Part shown: one piece after another, positions 7,112 to 17,220 of the stretch | Layout of the letters: each line of letters begins with the position of its first letter | How positions within the stretch are numbered: the stretch's first letter is position 1 | From: Streptomyces sp. NBC_01275 | Lineage (GTDB): Bacteria > Actinomycetota > Actinomycetes > Streptomycetales > Streptomycetaceae | Length of the DNA: 64,000 nucleotides | Assembly (NCBI RefSeq): GCF_026340655.1 | Contig: NZ_JAPEOZ010000001.1 | Span: 8,370,001-8,434,000, forward strand | Reading direction: 5' to 3' | Notes under the pieces: model-generated | The model's database searches: none | What the model was told of the DNA's origin: nothing | Seen by the model: only the letters and a program-made list of their open reading frames with translations | Program-made: the position numbers and the translations under genes

Positions 7112-8185
7112 GTGCCCACTGTGCCCCCGGCCTCGTCGGCCGCTCGGAGGACCGCGGTGGACGTGACCGCGCTTCTGGAGCGCGGCCGCACCCTGGCCAC
7201 ACCGGTGCTGCGGGCGGCCGTGGACCGCCTGGCCCCGCCCATGGACACGGTCGCCGCGTACCACTTCGGCTGGATCGACGCCCAGGGCAACCCTACCGAC
7301 GGCGACGGGGGCAAGGCCGTACGCCCCGCCCTGGCGGTGCTCTCCGCCGAGGTCACCGGGGCCGCGCCGGAGACCGGCGTGCCCGGCGCGGTCGCCGTCG
7401 AGCTGGTCCACAACTTCTCGCTCCTGCACGACGACCTGATGGACGGCGACGAACAGCGCCGGCACCGCGACACCGTCTGGAAGGTGCACGGGCCCGCCCA
7501 GGCCATCCTGGTCGGCGACGCCCTGTTCGCCCTCGCCAACGAGATTCTCCTCGAACTCGGCACGGTCGAGGCAGGCCGCGCCACCCGCCGGCTGACCACC
7601 GCCAGCCGCGCCCTGATCGACGGCCAGGCCCAGGACATCTCCTACGAGCACCGCGACCGCGTCAGCGTCGAGGAGTGTCTGGAGATGGAGGGCAACAAGA
7701 CCGGCGCCCTGCTGGCCTGCGCCAGCTCCATCGGCGCCGTGCTCGGCGGCGCGGACGAGCGCACGGCCGACACCCTGGAGAAGTACGGCTACCACCTCGG
7801 CCTCGCCTTCCAGGCCGTCGACGACCTCCTCGGCATCTGGGGCGACCCCGTCTCCACCGGCAAGCAGACCTGGAGCGATCTGCGCCAGCGCAAGAAGTCC
7901 CTACCGGTCGTGGCCGCGCTCGCGGCCGGCGGCCCCGCCTCCGAGCGGCTCGGCGAGATCCTCGCCGCCGACGCCAAGAGCAGCGACTTCGCGACCTTCT
8001 CCGAGGAGGAGTTCGCGGCCCGCGCCGCCCTCATCGAGGAGGCGGGCGGCCGGGAGTGGACGGCCGAGGAGGCGCGCCGTCAGCACACCATCGCCATCGA
8101 GGCCCTGGACGCCGTCGACATGCCCGAGCAGGTGCGGGCCCGGTTCACGGCGCTCGCGGACTTCGTCGTCGTACGAAAGAGATGA
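7112..8185 (+). CDS. Polyprenyl (probably farnesyl) diphosphate synthase
   Basis: 357 residues. The first aspartate-rich motif is DDLMDGDEQRRHR (DDLMD at 107-111); the second is DDLLG (237-241) followed by IWGD, the variant common in actinobacterial short-chain synthases. It elongates DMAPP with IPP; in this operon it most likely supplies farnesyl diphosphate to HpnD, though chain length cannot be fixed by eye. GTG 7112 is chosen because AGAGGAGAA lies 6 nt upstream. An alternative GTG at 7043 overlaps the hpnE stop and would add 23 proline/threonine-rich residues; both could be used. Confidence 0.9.
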   Translation: MPTVPPASSAARRTAVDVTALLERGRTLATPVLRAAVDRLAPPMDTVAAYHFGWIDAQGNPTDGDGGKAVRPALAVLSAEVTGAAPETGVPGAVAVELVHNFSLLHDDLMDGDEQRRHRDTVWKVHGPAQAILVGDALFALANEILLELGTVEAGRATRRLTTASRALIDGQAQDISYEHRDRVSVEECLEMEGNKTGALLACASSIGAVLGGADERTADTLEKYGYHLGLAFQAVDDLLGIWGDPVSTGKQTWSDLRQRKKSLPVVAALAAGGPASERLGEILAADAKSSDFATFSEEEFAARAALIEEAGGREWTAEEARRQHTIAIEALDAVDMPEQVRARFTALADFVVVRKR

Positions 8186-8218
8186 TCACTATCGGTCGAA
8201 TAGTCCTCGCGTAGTCGC

Positions 8219-8253
8219 CGGCCGGTGCAGCGAGGCGAGAGGCGCACCGGCCG
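8219..8253 (+). other. Intra-operon hairpin between prenyl synthase and shc
   Basis: A perfect 10-bp inverted repeat, CGGCCGGTGC (8219-8228) and its complement (8244-8253), with a 15-nt loop lies in the 121-bp gap, the longest non-coding gap inside the hopanoid operon. No T-run follows. It may be an attenuator, a processing site or a stabiliser that sets the relative level of cyclase mRNA. Confidence 0.45.
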
Positions 8254-8306
8254 ACGGCGGACCCACAGCAGACGCAACGACATGCACACTGCACGAAGGG
8301 GAAGCC

Positions 8307-10337
8307 ATGACAGCGACGACCGACGGAAGCACCGGGGCTCTGCCGCCCCGCGCTGCCGCGGCCAGCGAAACCGACATCACCATCCCCGTGGCGGCCGGGG
8401 TACAAGAAGCCGCCGTACGCGCGGTGCAACGCGCCACCGACCTCCTGCTCGCCCAGCAGGACGCCGAGGGCTGGTGGAAGGGCGACCTCGAGACCAACGT
8501 CACGATGGACGCCGAGGATCTGCTGCTCCGTCAGTTCCTGGGCATCCGCGACGAACCGACGACCCACGCCTCCGCCCTCTTCATCCGCGGCGAACAGCGC
8601 GACGACGGCACCTGGGCGACCTTCTACGGCGGCCCGTCCGACCTCTCCGCGACGATCGAGGCGTACGTCGCCCTGCGGCTGGCCGGCGATGCTCCCGAGG
8701 CGCCCCACATGGCGAGGGCCTCCGCCTGGGTCCGCGACCAGGGAGGCATCGCCGCCGCCCGGGTCTTCACCCGGATCTGGCTGGCCCTGTTCGGCTGGTG
8801 GAGGTGGGAGGACCTGCCCGAACTCCCGCCGGAACTCTTGTACTTCCCTAAATGGTTTCCGCTGAGCATCTACAACTTCGGCTGCTGGGCCCGGCAGACG
8901 ATCGTGCCCCTCACCGTCGTGTCGGCGAAGCGTCCGGTGCGTCCGGCGCCGTTCCCGCTCGACGAGCTGCACACCGACCCGGCCCGGCCCAACCCCGGCA
9001 AGCCCCTTGCGCCGGTCGCCAGTTGGGACGGACTCTTCCAGCGGCTCGACAAGGTCGTGCGCGGCTACCGCTCGGTCGCGGTGCGCAGGCTGCGCAAGGC
9101 GGCCCTGAACTCCGCCGCCCTCTGGATCATCCAACGCCAGGAGAACGACGGCTGCTGGGGAGGCATCCAGCCCCCGGCCGTGTACTCGGTCATCGCCCTG
9201 CACCTGCTCGGCTACGACCTCGAACACCCCGTGATGCGCGCGGGTCTTGAGTCGCTGGATCGTTACGCCGTGTGGCGCGAGGACGGGGCCCGGATGATCG
9301 AGGCCTGTCAGTCGCCGGTGTGGGACACCTGCCTGGCGACCATCGCGCTCGCCGACGCGGGGCTGCCCGCCGATCACCCCCAACTGGTCAAGGCCGCCGA
9401 CTGGATGCTCGGCGAACAGATCGTGCGCCCCGGCGACTGGTCGGTGCGCAGGCCCCAACTCCCGCCCGGGGGCTGGGCGTTCGAATTCCACAACGACAAC
9501 TACCCGGACATCGACGACACCGCCGAGGTCGTCCTGGCGCTGCGCCGGGTCGCCCACCACGACCCGGAGCGGCTCGAGAGGGCCGTCGCGCGGGGCGTGC
9601 GCTGGAACCTCGGGATGCAGTCGCGCAACGGGGGCTGGGGGGCGTTCGACGTCGACAACACCAGCCGGTTCCCCAACCGGATGCCGTTCTGCGACTTCGG
9701 CGAGGTGATCGACCCGCCGTCCGCGGACGTCACCGCGCACGTGGTCGAGATGCTCGCCGTGGAGGGACTCTCCCACGACCCGCGCACCCGGCGCGGCATC
9801 GAGTGGCTGCTGGCCGAACAGGAGTTGGAGGGCTCGTGGTTCGGACGGTGGGGCGTCAACTACGTCTACGGCACCGGCTCGGTGGTCCCCGCGCTCGCCG
9901 CGGCGGGTCTGCCCGCCCAGCACCCCGCGATCCGACGGGCGGTCGCCTGGCTGGAGCGCGTGCAGAACGACGACGGCGGCTGGGGCGAGGACCTGCGCTC
10001 CTACGAGGACGCGGCCCGCTGGAGCGGCCGGGGCGCCTCGACGGCCTCGCAGACCGCGTGGGCGCTGATGGCGTTGCTGGCCGCGGGGGAGAAGGACTCC
10101 AAGGCCGTCGAGCGGGGGGTCGCGTGGCTGGCCGCGACCCAGCGGGAGGACGGCTCCTGGGACGAGCCCCACTTCACCGGCACCGGCTTCCCGTGGGACT
10201 TCTCGATCAACTACCACCTCTACCGGCAGGTCTTCCCGCTGACGGCCCTCGGCCGGTACGTCCACGGGGAGCCGTTCAGCAAGAAGTCCCCGACGGCTTC
10301 CGGCGCGGTGGCGTCCGCAGAGGTCAAGGGGGGCTGA
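8307..10337 (+). CDS. shc: Squalene-hopene cyclase
   Basis: 676 residues, normal for the family. The protonating motif DXDD is present as DIDDTAE (D401-I-D-D404). Several QW repeats are visible: QQDAEGWWKG, QENDGCWGG, QSRNGGWGAF, QNDDGGWGED and QREDGSWDE. The enzyme is a monotopic membrane protein that cyclises squalene to hopene and hopanol. ATG 8307 follows GAAGGGGAAG, a good ribosome-binding site. The stop overlaps the hpnG start (TGATG). It follows the squalene-forming genes and precedes the side-chain genes, the usual Streptomyces order. Confidence 0.97.
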   Translation: MTATTDGSTGALPPRAAAASETDITIPVAAGVQEAAVRAVQRATDLLLAQQDAEGWWKGDLETNVTMDAEDLLLRQFLGIRDEPTTHASALFIRGEQRDDGTWATFYGGPSDLSATIEAYVALRLAGDAPEAPHMARASAWVRDQGGIAAARVFTRIWLALFGWWRWEDLPELPPELLYFPKWFPLSIYNFGCWARQTIVPLTVVSAKRPVRPAPFPLDELHTDPARPNPGKPLAPVASWDGLFQRLDKVVRGYRSVAVRRLRKAALNSAALWIIQRQENDGCWGGIQPPAVYSVIALHLLGYDLEHPVMRAGLESLDRYAVWREDGARMIEACQSPVWDTCLATIALADAGLPADHPQLVKAADWMLGEQIVRPGDWSVRRPQLPPGGWAFEFHNDNYPDIDDTAEVVLALRRVAHHDPERLERAVARGVRWNLGMQSRNGGWGAFDVDNTSRFPNRMPFCDFGEVIDPPSADVTAHVVEMLAVEGLSHDPRTRRGIEWLLAEQELEGSWFGRWGVNYVYGTGSVVPALAAAGLPAQHPAIRRAVAWLERVQNDDGGWGEDLRSYEDAARWSGRGASTASQTAWALMALLAAGEKDSKAVERGVAWLAATQREDGSWDEPHFTGTGFPWDFSINYHLYRQVFPLTALGRYVHGEPFSKKSPTASGAVASAEVKGG

Positions 10338-10978
10338 TGAGCACGCAGCCCGCCCCGGCCCCGCTGCTGATCGCCTGCGCGCTCGGCATCGAGCACCTCG
10401 CGCTGCGCATGGGCGACCGCAGCGGGGCCGGCGGGCCCGTCACCGTCCTGCGCACGGGCATGGGCCCCAAGGCGGCCGAGCGCTCCGTCACCCGGGTCCT
10501 GGCCGACCCGGTGCTCGCCGACGCGGCCGTGCTGGCCACGGGCTTCTGCGCCGGGCTCGCCCCCGGCATGCACCCCGGCGACCTGGTCGTCGCCGAGGAG
10601 ACCCGCGACCCGCGCGGCGCGGTGCCGTGCGTCGGCATCGATCTGCTCGTCAAGGAACTCGTGCGCACCCTGCCCGGGCGCACCGTCCACACCGGCCCGC
10701 TCACCGGCTCCGACCACGTCGTGCGCGGCCATGAGCGGTCCGACCTGCTCGCGACCGGCGCGATCGCGGTCGACATGGAGTCCGCGGCCACGCTCCTGAG
10801 CGCCGTGCGCGTGTCCATGCGCCCGGTTGCGGCCGTCCGGGTGGTCGTGGACGCTCCAGAACATGAACTCGTCCGGATCGGCACGGTACGCGGTGGAATA
10901 TCGGCTTTCCGCGTCCTTCGTTCCGTCCTGCCTGCTTTCTTCGAATGGCACCGCAACGTGTTGCTCCCCCGGAGGTGA
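10337..10978 (+). CDS. hpnG: HpnG, adenosylhopane nucleosidase/phosphorylase
   Basis: 213 residues, nucleoside-phosphorylase fold. LRTGMGPKAA and ATGFCAGLAPGMHPGDLVVA match the purine nucleosidase phosphate/ribose loops, and AIAVDMESAATLLSA carries the conserved ME pair that binds ribose. HpnG removes adenine from adenosylhopane to give ribosylhopane. ATG 10337 overlaps the shc stop. It is followed five bases later by hpnH, whose ribosome-binding site (GGAGGT) lies in the last hpnG codons. Assignment relies on fold and position beside HpnH and Shc. Confidence 0.9.
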   Translation: MSTQPAPAPLLIACALGIEHLALRMGDRSGAGGPVTVLRTGMGPKAAERSVTRVLADPVLADAAVLATGFCAGLAPGMHPGDLVVAEETRDPRGAVPCVGIDLLVKELVRTLPGRTVHTGPLTGSDHVVRGHERSDLLATGAIAVDMESAATLLSAVRVSMRPVAAVRVVVDAPEHELVRIGTVRGGISAFRVLRSVLPAFFEWHRNVLLPRR

Positions 10979-10983
10979 GCCAG

Positions 10984-12006
10984 ATGGCCATGCCGCTGCG
11001 CCAGTCCATCAAGGTCGCTACATATTTGGCTGAACAGAAGCTCCGCAAGCGGGACAAGTTCCCCCTGATCGTGGAGCTGGAACCCCTCTTCGCCTGCAAC
11101 CTGAAGTGCGAGGGCTGCGGCAAGATCCAGCATCCGGCGGGCGTGCTCAAGCAGCGCATGCCGGTCGCCCAGGCCGTGGGCGCGGTGCTGGAGTCCGGTG
11201 CGCCGATGGTGTCCATCGCGGGCGGCGAACCCCTGATGCACCCTCAGATCGACGAGATCGCCCGGCAGTTGGTGGCGAAGAAGAAGTACGTCTTCCTCTG
11301 CACCAACGCCATGCTGCTGCGCAAGAAGATGGACAAGTTCACGCCCTCCCCCTACTTCGCCTTCGCCGTGCACATCGACGGGCTGCGGGAGCGGCACGAC
11401 GAGTCGGTGGCGAAGGAGGGCGTGTTCGACGAGGCCGTGGCGGCCATCAAGGAGGCCAAGCGGCGCGGCTTCCGGGTCACCACCAACTCGACCTTCTTCA
11501 ACACCGACACCCCGCAGACCATCATCGAGGTCCTCAACTTCCTCAACGACGACCTCAAGGTCGACGAGATGATGATCTCGCCCGCCTACGCCTACGAGAA
11601 GGCGCCCGACCAGGAGCACTTCCTGGGCGTGGAGCAGACCCGCGAGCTGTTCAAGAAGGCCTTCGCGGGCGGCAACCGCAGGAAGTGGCGGCTCAACCAC
11701 TCCCCGCTCTTCCTGGACTTCCTGGAGGGCAAGGTCGACTTCCCGTGCACCGCCTGGGCGATCCCGAACTACTCGCTCTTCGGCTGGCAGCGCCCCTGCT
11801 ATCTGATGAGCGACGGGTACGTGCCCACGTACCGGGAGCTGATCGAGGACACCGACTGGGACAAGTACGGCCGCGGCAAGGACCCGCGCTGCGCCAACTG
11901 CATGGCGCACTGCGGCTACGAGCCCACCGCCGTCCTGGCCACGATGGGCTCCCTGAAGGAGTCCCTGCGGGCCCTGCGCGAGACCGTCAACGGCAACCGG
12001 GAGTAG
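10984..12006 (+). CDS. hpnH: HpnH, radical-SAM adenosylhopane synthase
   Basis: 340 residues. The radical-SAM cluster motif CxxxCxxC is C38-N-L-K-C42-E-G-C45. Further conserved elements are [14 protein letters not shown] (the GGE motif) and a C-terminal cysteine cluster ([17 protein letters not shown]), typical of HpnH. The enzyme adds the 5'-deoxyadenosyl radical to diploptene, giving adenosylhopane, the first extended hopanoid. ATG 10984 follows GGAGGTGAGCC; a start at 10945 inside hpnG is also in frame but lacks this spacing. No frameshift or missing ligand is seen. Confidence 0.95.
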   Translation: MAMPLRQSIKVATYLAEQKLRKRDKFPLIVELEPLFACNLKCEGCGKIQHPAGVLKQRMPVAQAVGAVLESGAPMVSIAGGEPLMHPQIDEIARQLVAKKKYVFLCTNAMLLRKKMDKFTPSPYFAFAVHIDGLRERHDESVAKEGVFDEAVAAIKEAKRRGFRVTTNSTFFNTDTPQTIIEVLNFLNDDLKVDEMMISPAYAYEKAPDQEHFLGVEQTRELFKKAFAGGNRRKWRLNHSPLFLDFLEGKVDFPCTAWAIPNYSLFGWQRPCYLMSDGYVPTYRELIEDTDWDKYGRGKDPRCANCMAHCGYEPTAVLATMGSLKESLRALRETVNGNRE

Positions 12007-12009
12007 GGC

Positions 12010-13167
12010 ATGACCGCCGTCTCCCTGGGCGTCCCCGAGATGCCGGTCCGGCCGGTGGCGTCGCGACGCGTGTCGCGGCAGATCCAGGTCGGTCCGGTGG
12101 CGGTCGGGGGCGGGGCCCCGGTGTCGGTGCAGTCGATGACGACGACCCGTACGTCGGACATCGGCGCCACCCTCCAGCAGATCGCCGAGCTCACCGCGTC
12201 CGGCTGCCAGATCGTCCGCGTCGCCTGTCCGACGCAGGACGACGCGGACGCCCTCGCGACCATCGCCCGCAAGTCGCAGATCCCGGTGATCGCGGACATC
12301 CACTTCCAGCCGAAGTACGTCTTCGCCGCGATCGAGGCGGGCTGTGCCGCCGTCCGCGTCAATCCCGGCAACATCAAGCAGTTCGACGACAAGGTGCGGG
12401 AGATCGCGCGGGCGGCGAACGACCACGCCACCCCGATCCGGATCGGGGTGAACGCGGGGTCGCTGGACCGTCGGCTCCTGCAGAAGTACGGCAAGGCGAC
12501 CCCGGAGGCACTGGTCGAGTCCGCCCTCTGGGAGGCGTCCCTCTTCGAGGAGCACGGCTTCCGGGACATCAAGATCTCCGTCAAGCACAACGACCCGGTC
12601 ATCATGATCGAGGCGTACCGGCAGCTCGCCGCCCAGAGCGACTACCCGCTGCACCTCGGCGTGACCGAGGCGGGTCCGGCCTTCCAGGGCACGATCAAGT
12701 CGGCGGTGGCCTTCGGGGCACTGCTGTCGCAGGGCATCGGCGACACGATCCGGGTCTCGCTGAGCGCCCCGCCGGTCGAGGAGGTCAAGGTCGGCCTGCA
12801 GATCCTGGAGTCGCTGAACCTCAAGCAACGGCGGCTGGAGATCGTCTCCTGCCCGTCGTGCGGGCGGGCCCAGGTCGACGTCTACAAGCTGGCCGACGAG
12901 GTGACGGCGGGCCTGACCGGCATGGAGGTCCCGCTGCGCGTCGCGGTCATGGGGTGTGTGGTCAACGGTCCCGGCGAGGCCCGGGAGGCGGACCTCGGCG
13001 TCGCCTCCGGCAACGGCAAGGGGCAGATCTTCGTGAAGGGCGAGGTCATCAAGACCGTCCCCGAGTCGAAGATCGTGGAGACCCTCATCGAGGAGGCGAT
13101 GAAGATCGCCGAGCAGATGGAGCAGGACGGTGTCGCGGCGGGGGAGCCGGCCGTCACCGTGAGCTGA
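12010..13167 (+). CDS. ispG: 4-hydroxy-3-methylbut-2-enyl diphosphate synthase (IspG/GcpE)
   Basis: 385 residues. N-terminal TIM-barrel pattern [20 protein letters not shown] with MTTTRTSD; C-terminal [4Fe-4S] ligands SCPSCG (C281, C284) and [11 protein letters not shown] (C316). IspG catalyses the reductive ring opening of MEcPP to HMBPP in the MEP pathway. It starts three bases after hpnH. Presence with dxs in the hopanoid operon suggests a dedicated copy that raises isoprenoid supply when hopanoids are made; Streptomyces usually have another ispG elsewhere, which this window cannot show. Confidence 0.95.
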   Translation: MTAVSLGVPEMPVRPVASRRVSRQIQVGPVAVGGGAPVSVQSMTTTRTSDIGATLQQIAELTASGCQIVRVACPTQDDADALATIARKSQIPVIADIHFQPKYVFAAIEAGCAAVRVNPGNIKQFDDKVREIARAANDHATPIRIGVNAGSLDRRLLQKYGKATPEALVESALWEASLFEEHGFRDIKISVKHNDPVIMIEAYRQLAAQSDYPLHLGVTEAGPAFQGTIKSAVAFGALLSQGIGDTIRVSLSAPPVEEVKVGLQILESLNLKQRRLEIVSCPSCGRAQVDVYKLADEVTAGLTGMEVPLRVAVMGCVVNGPGEAREADLGVASGNGKGQIFVKGEVIKTVPESKIVETLIEEAMKIAEQMEQDGVAAGEPAVTVS

Positions 13168-13193
13168 ACGGCACGGACCGAAGGGGGCCCGAC

Positions 13194-15095
13194 GTGACGA
13201 TCCTGGAGAGCATCCGGCAACCACGCGACCTGAAGGCGCTGTCCGAGGCGGATCTCGGTCAACTGTCCGAAGAGATCAGGGAGTTCCTCGTCCACGCGGT
13301 CGCCAGGACCGGTGGACACCTCGGACCCAATCTGGGGGTGGTGGAACTGACCGTCGCGCTCCACCGGGTCTTCGAGTCGCCGGTGGACCGCATCGTGTGG
13401 GACACCGGCCACCAGAGCTATGTGCACAAGCTGCTGACGGGGCGTCAGGACTTCTCCAAACTGCGCGGCAAGGGCGGGCTCTCGGGCTATCCCTCCCGCG
13501 AGGAGTCCGAGCACGACGTCGTCGAGAACAGCCACGCCTCCACCGCGCTGGGCTGGGCCGACGGCCTCGCCAAGGCCCGACAGGTGCAGGGCGGGAAGGG
13601 GCATGTGGTCGCGGTCATCGGCGACGGCGCGCTCACCGGCGGCATGGCCTGGGAGGCGCTGAACAACATCGCGGCCGCCAAGGACCGGCCGCTGATCATC
13701 GTCGTCAACGACAACGAACGCTCCTACGCGCCCACCATCGGGGGCCTCGCCAACCATCTGGCGACCCTGCGCACGACCGACGGCTACGAGAAGGTCCTGG
13801 CCTGGGGGAAGGACGTACTGCTGCGGACCCCGGTCGTCGGGCCCACCGTCTACGAGTCCCTGCACGGCGCGAAGAAGGGCTTCAAGGACGCCTTCGCCCC
13901 GCAGGGCATGTTCGAGGACCTCGGCCTGAAGTACGTCGGCCCGATCGACGGGCACGACGTCAAGGCCGTCGAGTCGGCGCTGCGGCGCGCCAAGCGCTTC
14001 CACGGGCCGGTGCTGGTGCACTGCCTCACCGAGAAGGGGCGCGGCTACGAGCCCGCCCTCGCGCACGAGGAGGACCACTTCCACACCGTCGGCGTGATGG
14101 ACCCGCTGACCTGCGCGCCGCTCGTGCCGGCCGACGGGCCGTCCTGGACGTCGGTGTTCGGCGACGAGATCACCCGGATCGGCGAGGAGCGCGACGACGT
14201 CGTGGCGATCACGGCCGCCATGCTGCATCCGGTGGGCCTGGGCAAGTTCGCCGAACGCTTCCCCGACCGGGTCTGGGACGTCGGCATCGCCGAGCAGCAC
14301 GCGGCCGTCAGCGCGGCCGGCCTGGCGACCGGGGGCCTGCACCCGGTCGTCGCCGTCTACGCCACCTTCCTCAACCGCGCCTTCGACCAGCTGCTGATGG
14401 ACGTCGCCCTGCACCGCTGCGGGGTGACCTTCGTACTGGACCGGGCCGGGGTCACCGGCGTCGACGGCGCGTCCCACAACGGCATGTGGGACCTGTCCGT
14501 CCTCCAGGTCGTCCCCGGACTGCGCATCGCGGCCCCGCGCGACGCCGAGCAACTGCGCGCCCAGCTGCGGGAGGCCGTCGCGGTGGACGACGCGCCGACC
14601 CTGGTGCGCTTCCCCAAGGAGTCGGTCGGGCCGGAGATCCCGGCGATCGACCGGGTGGGCGGCGTGGACGTGCTGCACCGGGCCGAGCGGGCGCAGGTGC
14701 TGCTGGTGGCCGTCGGCGTGATGGCGCCGGTGTGTCTGCAGGCCGCCGAGCTGCTTCAGGCGCGCGGGATCCACTGCACGGTGGTGGACCCTCGTTGGGT
14801 CAAGCCCGTCGACCCGGCCCTGCCCGGCCTCGCCGCCGAGCACCGGCTGGTGGCCGTCGTCGAGGACAACAGCCGCGCCGCCGGCGTCGGCTCGGCCGTG
14901 GCCCTGGCCCTGAGCGACGCCGAAGTCGACGTGCCCGTACGGCGGTTCGGCATCCCGGAGCAGTTCCTCGCGCACGCCAAGCGCGGCGAGGTGCTCGCCG
15001 ACATCGGCCTCACGCCCGTCGAGATCGCCGGACGGATCAGCGCGAGCCTGGCCGTCAAGGAAGCCGACGGCCCCCCGAAGGAGAAAGCCGAATGA
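13194..15095 (+). CDS. dxs: 1-deoxy-D-xylulose-5-phosphate synthase
   Basis: 633 residues from GTG 13194 (AGGGGG upstream). Features in order: [18 protein letters not shown], the thiamine-diphosphate motif [16 protein letters not shown] (from G143), EKGRGYEPA, the transketolase-like pyrimidine domain with [16 protein letters not shown], and a C-terminal transketolase domain. It condenses pyruvate and glyceraldehyde 3-phosphate, the flux-controlling step of the MEP pathway. The 26-bp gap to ispG and the ATGA overlap with hpnO make it part of the same operon. Confidence 0.95.
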   Translation: MTILESIRQPRDLKALSEADLGQLSEEIREFLVHAVARTGGHLGPNLGVVELTVALHRVFESPVDRIVWDTGHQSYVHKLLTGRQDFSKLRGKGGLSGYPSREESEHDVVENSHASTALGWADGLAKARQVQGGKGHVVAVIGDGALTGGMAWEALNNIAAAKDRPLIIVVNDNERSYAPTIGGLANHLATLRTTDGYEKVLAWGKDVLLRTPVVGPTVYESLHGAKKGFKDAFAPQGMFEDLGLKYVGPIDGHDVKAVESALRRAKRFHGPVLVHCLTEKGRGYEPALAHEEDHFHTVGVMDPLTCAPLVPADGPSWTSVFGDEITRIGEERDDVVAITAAMLHPVGLGKFAERFPDRVWDVGIAEQHAAVSAAGLATGGLHPVVAVYATFLNRAFDQLLMDVALHRCGVTFVLDRAGVTGVDGASHNGMWDLSVLQVVPGLRIAAPRDAEQLRAQLREAVAVDDAPTLVRFPKESVGPEIPAIDRVGGVDVLHRAERAQVLLVAVGVMAPVCLQAAELLQARGIHCTVVDPRWVKPVDPALPGLAAEHRLVAVVEDNSRAAGVGSAVALALSDAEVDVPVRRFGIPEQFLAHAKRGEVLADIGLTPVEIAGRISASLAVKEADGPPKEKAE

Positions 15096-16477
15096 CCAAG
15101 GAGTTCGACCTCGCGGCGCTGCTGGCCGAACGCGGCGCCGAGCGCTACGAGCTGCACACCAAGTACCTGAACCACCAGCTTCCGCGGATGCTGCACACCA
15201 TCGGCTTCGACAAGGTCTACGAGCGGGCCGAGGGCGCGCACTTCTGGGACGCGGACGGCCACGACTACCTGGACATGCTCGCCGGGTTCGGGGTGATGGG
15301 CCTGGGCCGCCACCACCCCGTCGTCCGCAAGGCGCTGCACGACGTCCTCGACGCCCAGCTGGCCGACCTCACCCGGTTCGACTGCCAGCCCCTGCCCGGA
15401 CTGCTGGCCGAGCGGCTGCTCGCCCACAGCCCGCACCTGGACCGGGCGTTCTTCGGCAACAGCGGGACCGAAGCGGTCGAGACCGCGCTGAAGTTCGCCC
15501 GGCGGGCCACCGGCAAGCCCCGGATCCTGTACTGCGACCACGCCTTCCACGGGCTCACCGCCGGCTCCCTCTCGGTCAACGGCGAGGACGGCTTCCGCGA
15601 CGGCTTCGCCCCGCTGCTGCCCGACACGGCCGTACCGCTCGGCGATCTCGACGCTCTGGCAAAGGAGTTGATGAAGGGAGACGTCGCCGCCCTGATCGTC
15701 GAGCCGATCCAGGGCAAGGGCGTGCACGAGGCCCCGCCCGGCTATCTGCGCGCCGCGCAGGACCTGCTGCACCGGCACAAGGCGCTGCTCATCGCGGACG
15801 AGGTGCAGACGGGCCTCGGCAGGACCGGCGACTTCTACGCCTACCAGCACGAGGACGGTGTGGAGCCGGACCTGGTGTGCGTGGCCAAGGCGCTGTCCGG
15901 CGGATACGTCCCGGTGGGCGCCACCCTAGGCAAGGACTGGATCTTCAAGAAGGTCTACTCGTCGATCGACCGCGTGCTGGTGCACTCGGCGAGCTTCGGC
16001 GCCAACGCCCAGGCCATGGCCGCCGGCCTCGCCGTGCTGTCGGTCATGGAGAACGAGCAGATCGTGGCGAACGCCCGTGCCACCGGGGAGCAGCTGAAGT
16101 CACGGCTGGCCGCACTGAGCGACAAGTACGAGCTGCTCGCCGACGTCCGCGGCCGGGGCCTGATGATCGGCATCGAGTTCGGCAGGCCGAAGTCGCTGAA
16201 GCTGCGCAGCCGGTGGACCATGCTGCAGGCCGCGCGCAAGGGCCTGTTCGCGCAGATGGTGGTCGTGCCGCTGCTCCAGCGCCACCGGATCCTCACCCAG
16301 GTCTCCGGCGACCATCTGGAGGTGATCAAGCTGATCCCGCCGCTGGTCGTCGACGAGCGGGACGTGGACCGGTTCGTCGACGCGTTCACGGAGGTGATGG
16401 ACGACGCCCACAGCGGGGGCGGGCTGATGTGGGACTTCGGCAAGACGCTGATCAAGCAGGCGGTGGCCAACCGGTAG
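15092..16477 (+). CDS. hpnO: HpnO, class III aminotransferase making aminobacteriohopanetriol
   Basis: 461 residues, ATG overlapping the dxs stop (ATGA). Class III PLP aminotransferase with [38 protein letters not shown] and the Schiff-base lysine in VAKALSGG (K266). The 40-residue N-terminal extension before [10 protein letters not shown] and the hopanoid context support HpnO, which aminates the C-35 aldehyde of ribosylhopane to give aminobacteriohopanetriol. It is the last gene of the operon. No clear hairpin follows; the next transcript begins within 100 bp. Confidence 0.92.
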   Translation: MTKEFDLAALLAERGAERYELHTKYLNHQLPRMLHTIGFDKVYERAEGAHFWDADGHDYLDMLAGFGVMGLGRHHPVVRKALHDVLDAQLADLTRFDCQPLPGLLAERLLAHSPHLDRAFFGNSGTEAVETALKFARRATGKPRILYCDHAFHGLTAGSLSVNGEDGFRDGFAPLLPDTAVPLGDLDALAKELMKGDVAALIVEPIQGKGVHEAPPGYLRAAQDLLHRHKALLIADEVQTGLGRTGDFYAYQHEDGVEPDLVCVAKALSGGYVPVGATLGKDWIFKKVYSSIDRVLVHSASFGANAQAMAAGLAVLSVMENEQIVANARATGEQLKSRLAALSDKYELLADVRGRGLMIGIEFGRPKSLKLRSRWTMLQAARKGLFAQMVVVPLLQRHRILTQVSGDHLEVIKLIPPLVVDERDVDRFVDAFTEVMDDAHSGGGLMWDFGKTLIKQAVANR

Positions 16478-16517
16478 ACGGTTCCGCCGAGCTCCAGCAG
16501 GCGGGCGCGTGCGGATT

Positions 16518-16552
16518 TTGCCTCTGAGGCAACAAACTTGTCTCAGAGGCAA
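16518..16552. promoter_or_regulatory. Twin palindromic operator upstream of the XRE-cupin regulator
   Basis: Two near-identical 15-bp palindromes lie 20 bp apart centre to centre: TTGCCTCTGAGGCAA (16518-16532, perfect 7+1+7) and TTGTCTCAGAGGCAA (16538-16552, one mismatch between arms). Two helical turns place both on one face of the DNA, as for a cooperatively bound repressor. They end 20 bp before the ATG of the regulator gene at 16573. Autoregulation is inferred. Confidence 0.7.
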
Positions 16553-16572
16553 GGCTGCGGCTGAATGGACGT

Positions 16573-17220
16573 ATGAGTTCGCCCGAGTCCCACCCCTCGG
16601 CGGCACCGCCGCCGGAGCCCTCGGAGGAACAGCCCGAGGCCCTCCCCATTGTGGCACCGCAGCTGCGCGCCCTGCGTCGCCGGTCCGCCCTCACCCTCGA
16701 GGCCGCGGCCCGCACCGCCGGTCTGTCGCCCGCCCACCTCTCCCGTCTGGAGACCGGACAGCGACAGCCCTCGCTGCCGATGCTGCTCGCCCTCGCCCGG
16801 ATCTACGGCACGACGGTCTCGGAGCTGCTCGGCGAGACGGTCGCCGACCGGGACGCCGTCGTGCGCGCCGCCGACATGGAGCCGACCCGGGCGGGCGGCT
16901 GGACGTACTGGCAGGCCGGAGCGTCCGGGCGCGGGATGCAGGCGCTGCGCGTGCACGTCCCGCACGGCTCGCAGGGCGACATCGTGCGCGTGCACCCCGG
17001 GGAGGAGTGGCTGCACGTCCTGCGGGGACGGCTGCGGCTGCGCCTCGGGGACGCCGGCCATCTGCTCGGTCCCGGCGACAGCGCGCACTTCGACTCGCTG
17101 ACGCCGCACCGCCTCGCCGCGCAGGACCCCGACGGGGTCGAGCTCCTCTTCGTCCACACCCTGCTGCAGAGCCCCACGGCCACCCTGTGCCTGGGCCCCA
17201 CCCCCGGAGAGACGCCATGA
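16573..17220 (+). CDS. XRE-family regulator with C-terminal cupin domain
   Basis: 215 residues. After a Pro/Ser/Glu-rich N-terminus, residues 27-85 form an XRE helix-turn-helix (RSALTLEAAARTAGLSPAHL followed by SRLETGQRQPSLPML). Residues about 115-195 carry a cupin barrel (HPGEEWLHVLRGRLRLRLG, then GPGDSAHFDSLTPHR) that probably senses a small ligand. The gene sits 95 bp after hpnO and has a twin palindrome directly in its promoter. It is coupled (ATGA) to a tiny membrane-protein gene. Targets are not known; regulation of the hopanoid operon is possible but no copy of the palindrome was seen upstream of hpnC. Confidence 0.88.
   Translation: MSSPESHPSAAPPPEPSEEQPEALPIVAPQLRALRRRSALTLEAAARTAGLSPAHLSRLETGQRQPSLPMLLALARIYGTTVSELLGETVADRDAVVRAADMEPTRAGGWTYWQAGASGRGMQALRVHVPHGSQGDIVRVHPGEEWLHVLRGRLRLRLGDAGHLLGPGDSAHFDSLTPHRLAAQDPDGVELLFVHTLLQSPTATLCLGPTPGETP

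Noticed and set aside
11106..13193. Very long open frame running through hpnH and ispG into dxs
   Set aside because: High GC keeps alternative frames open; only the part from GTG 13194 has dxs sequence, and the upstream part is a shadow of hpnH/ispG.
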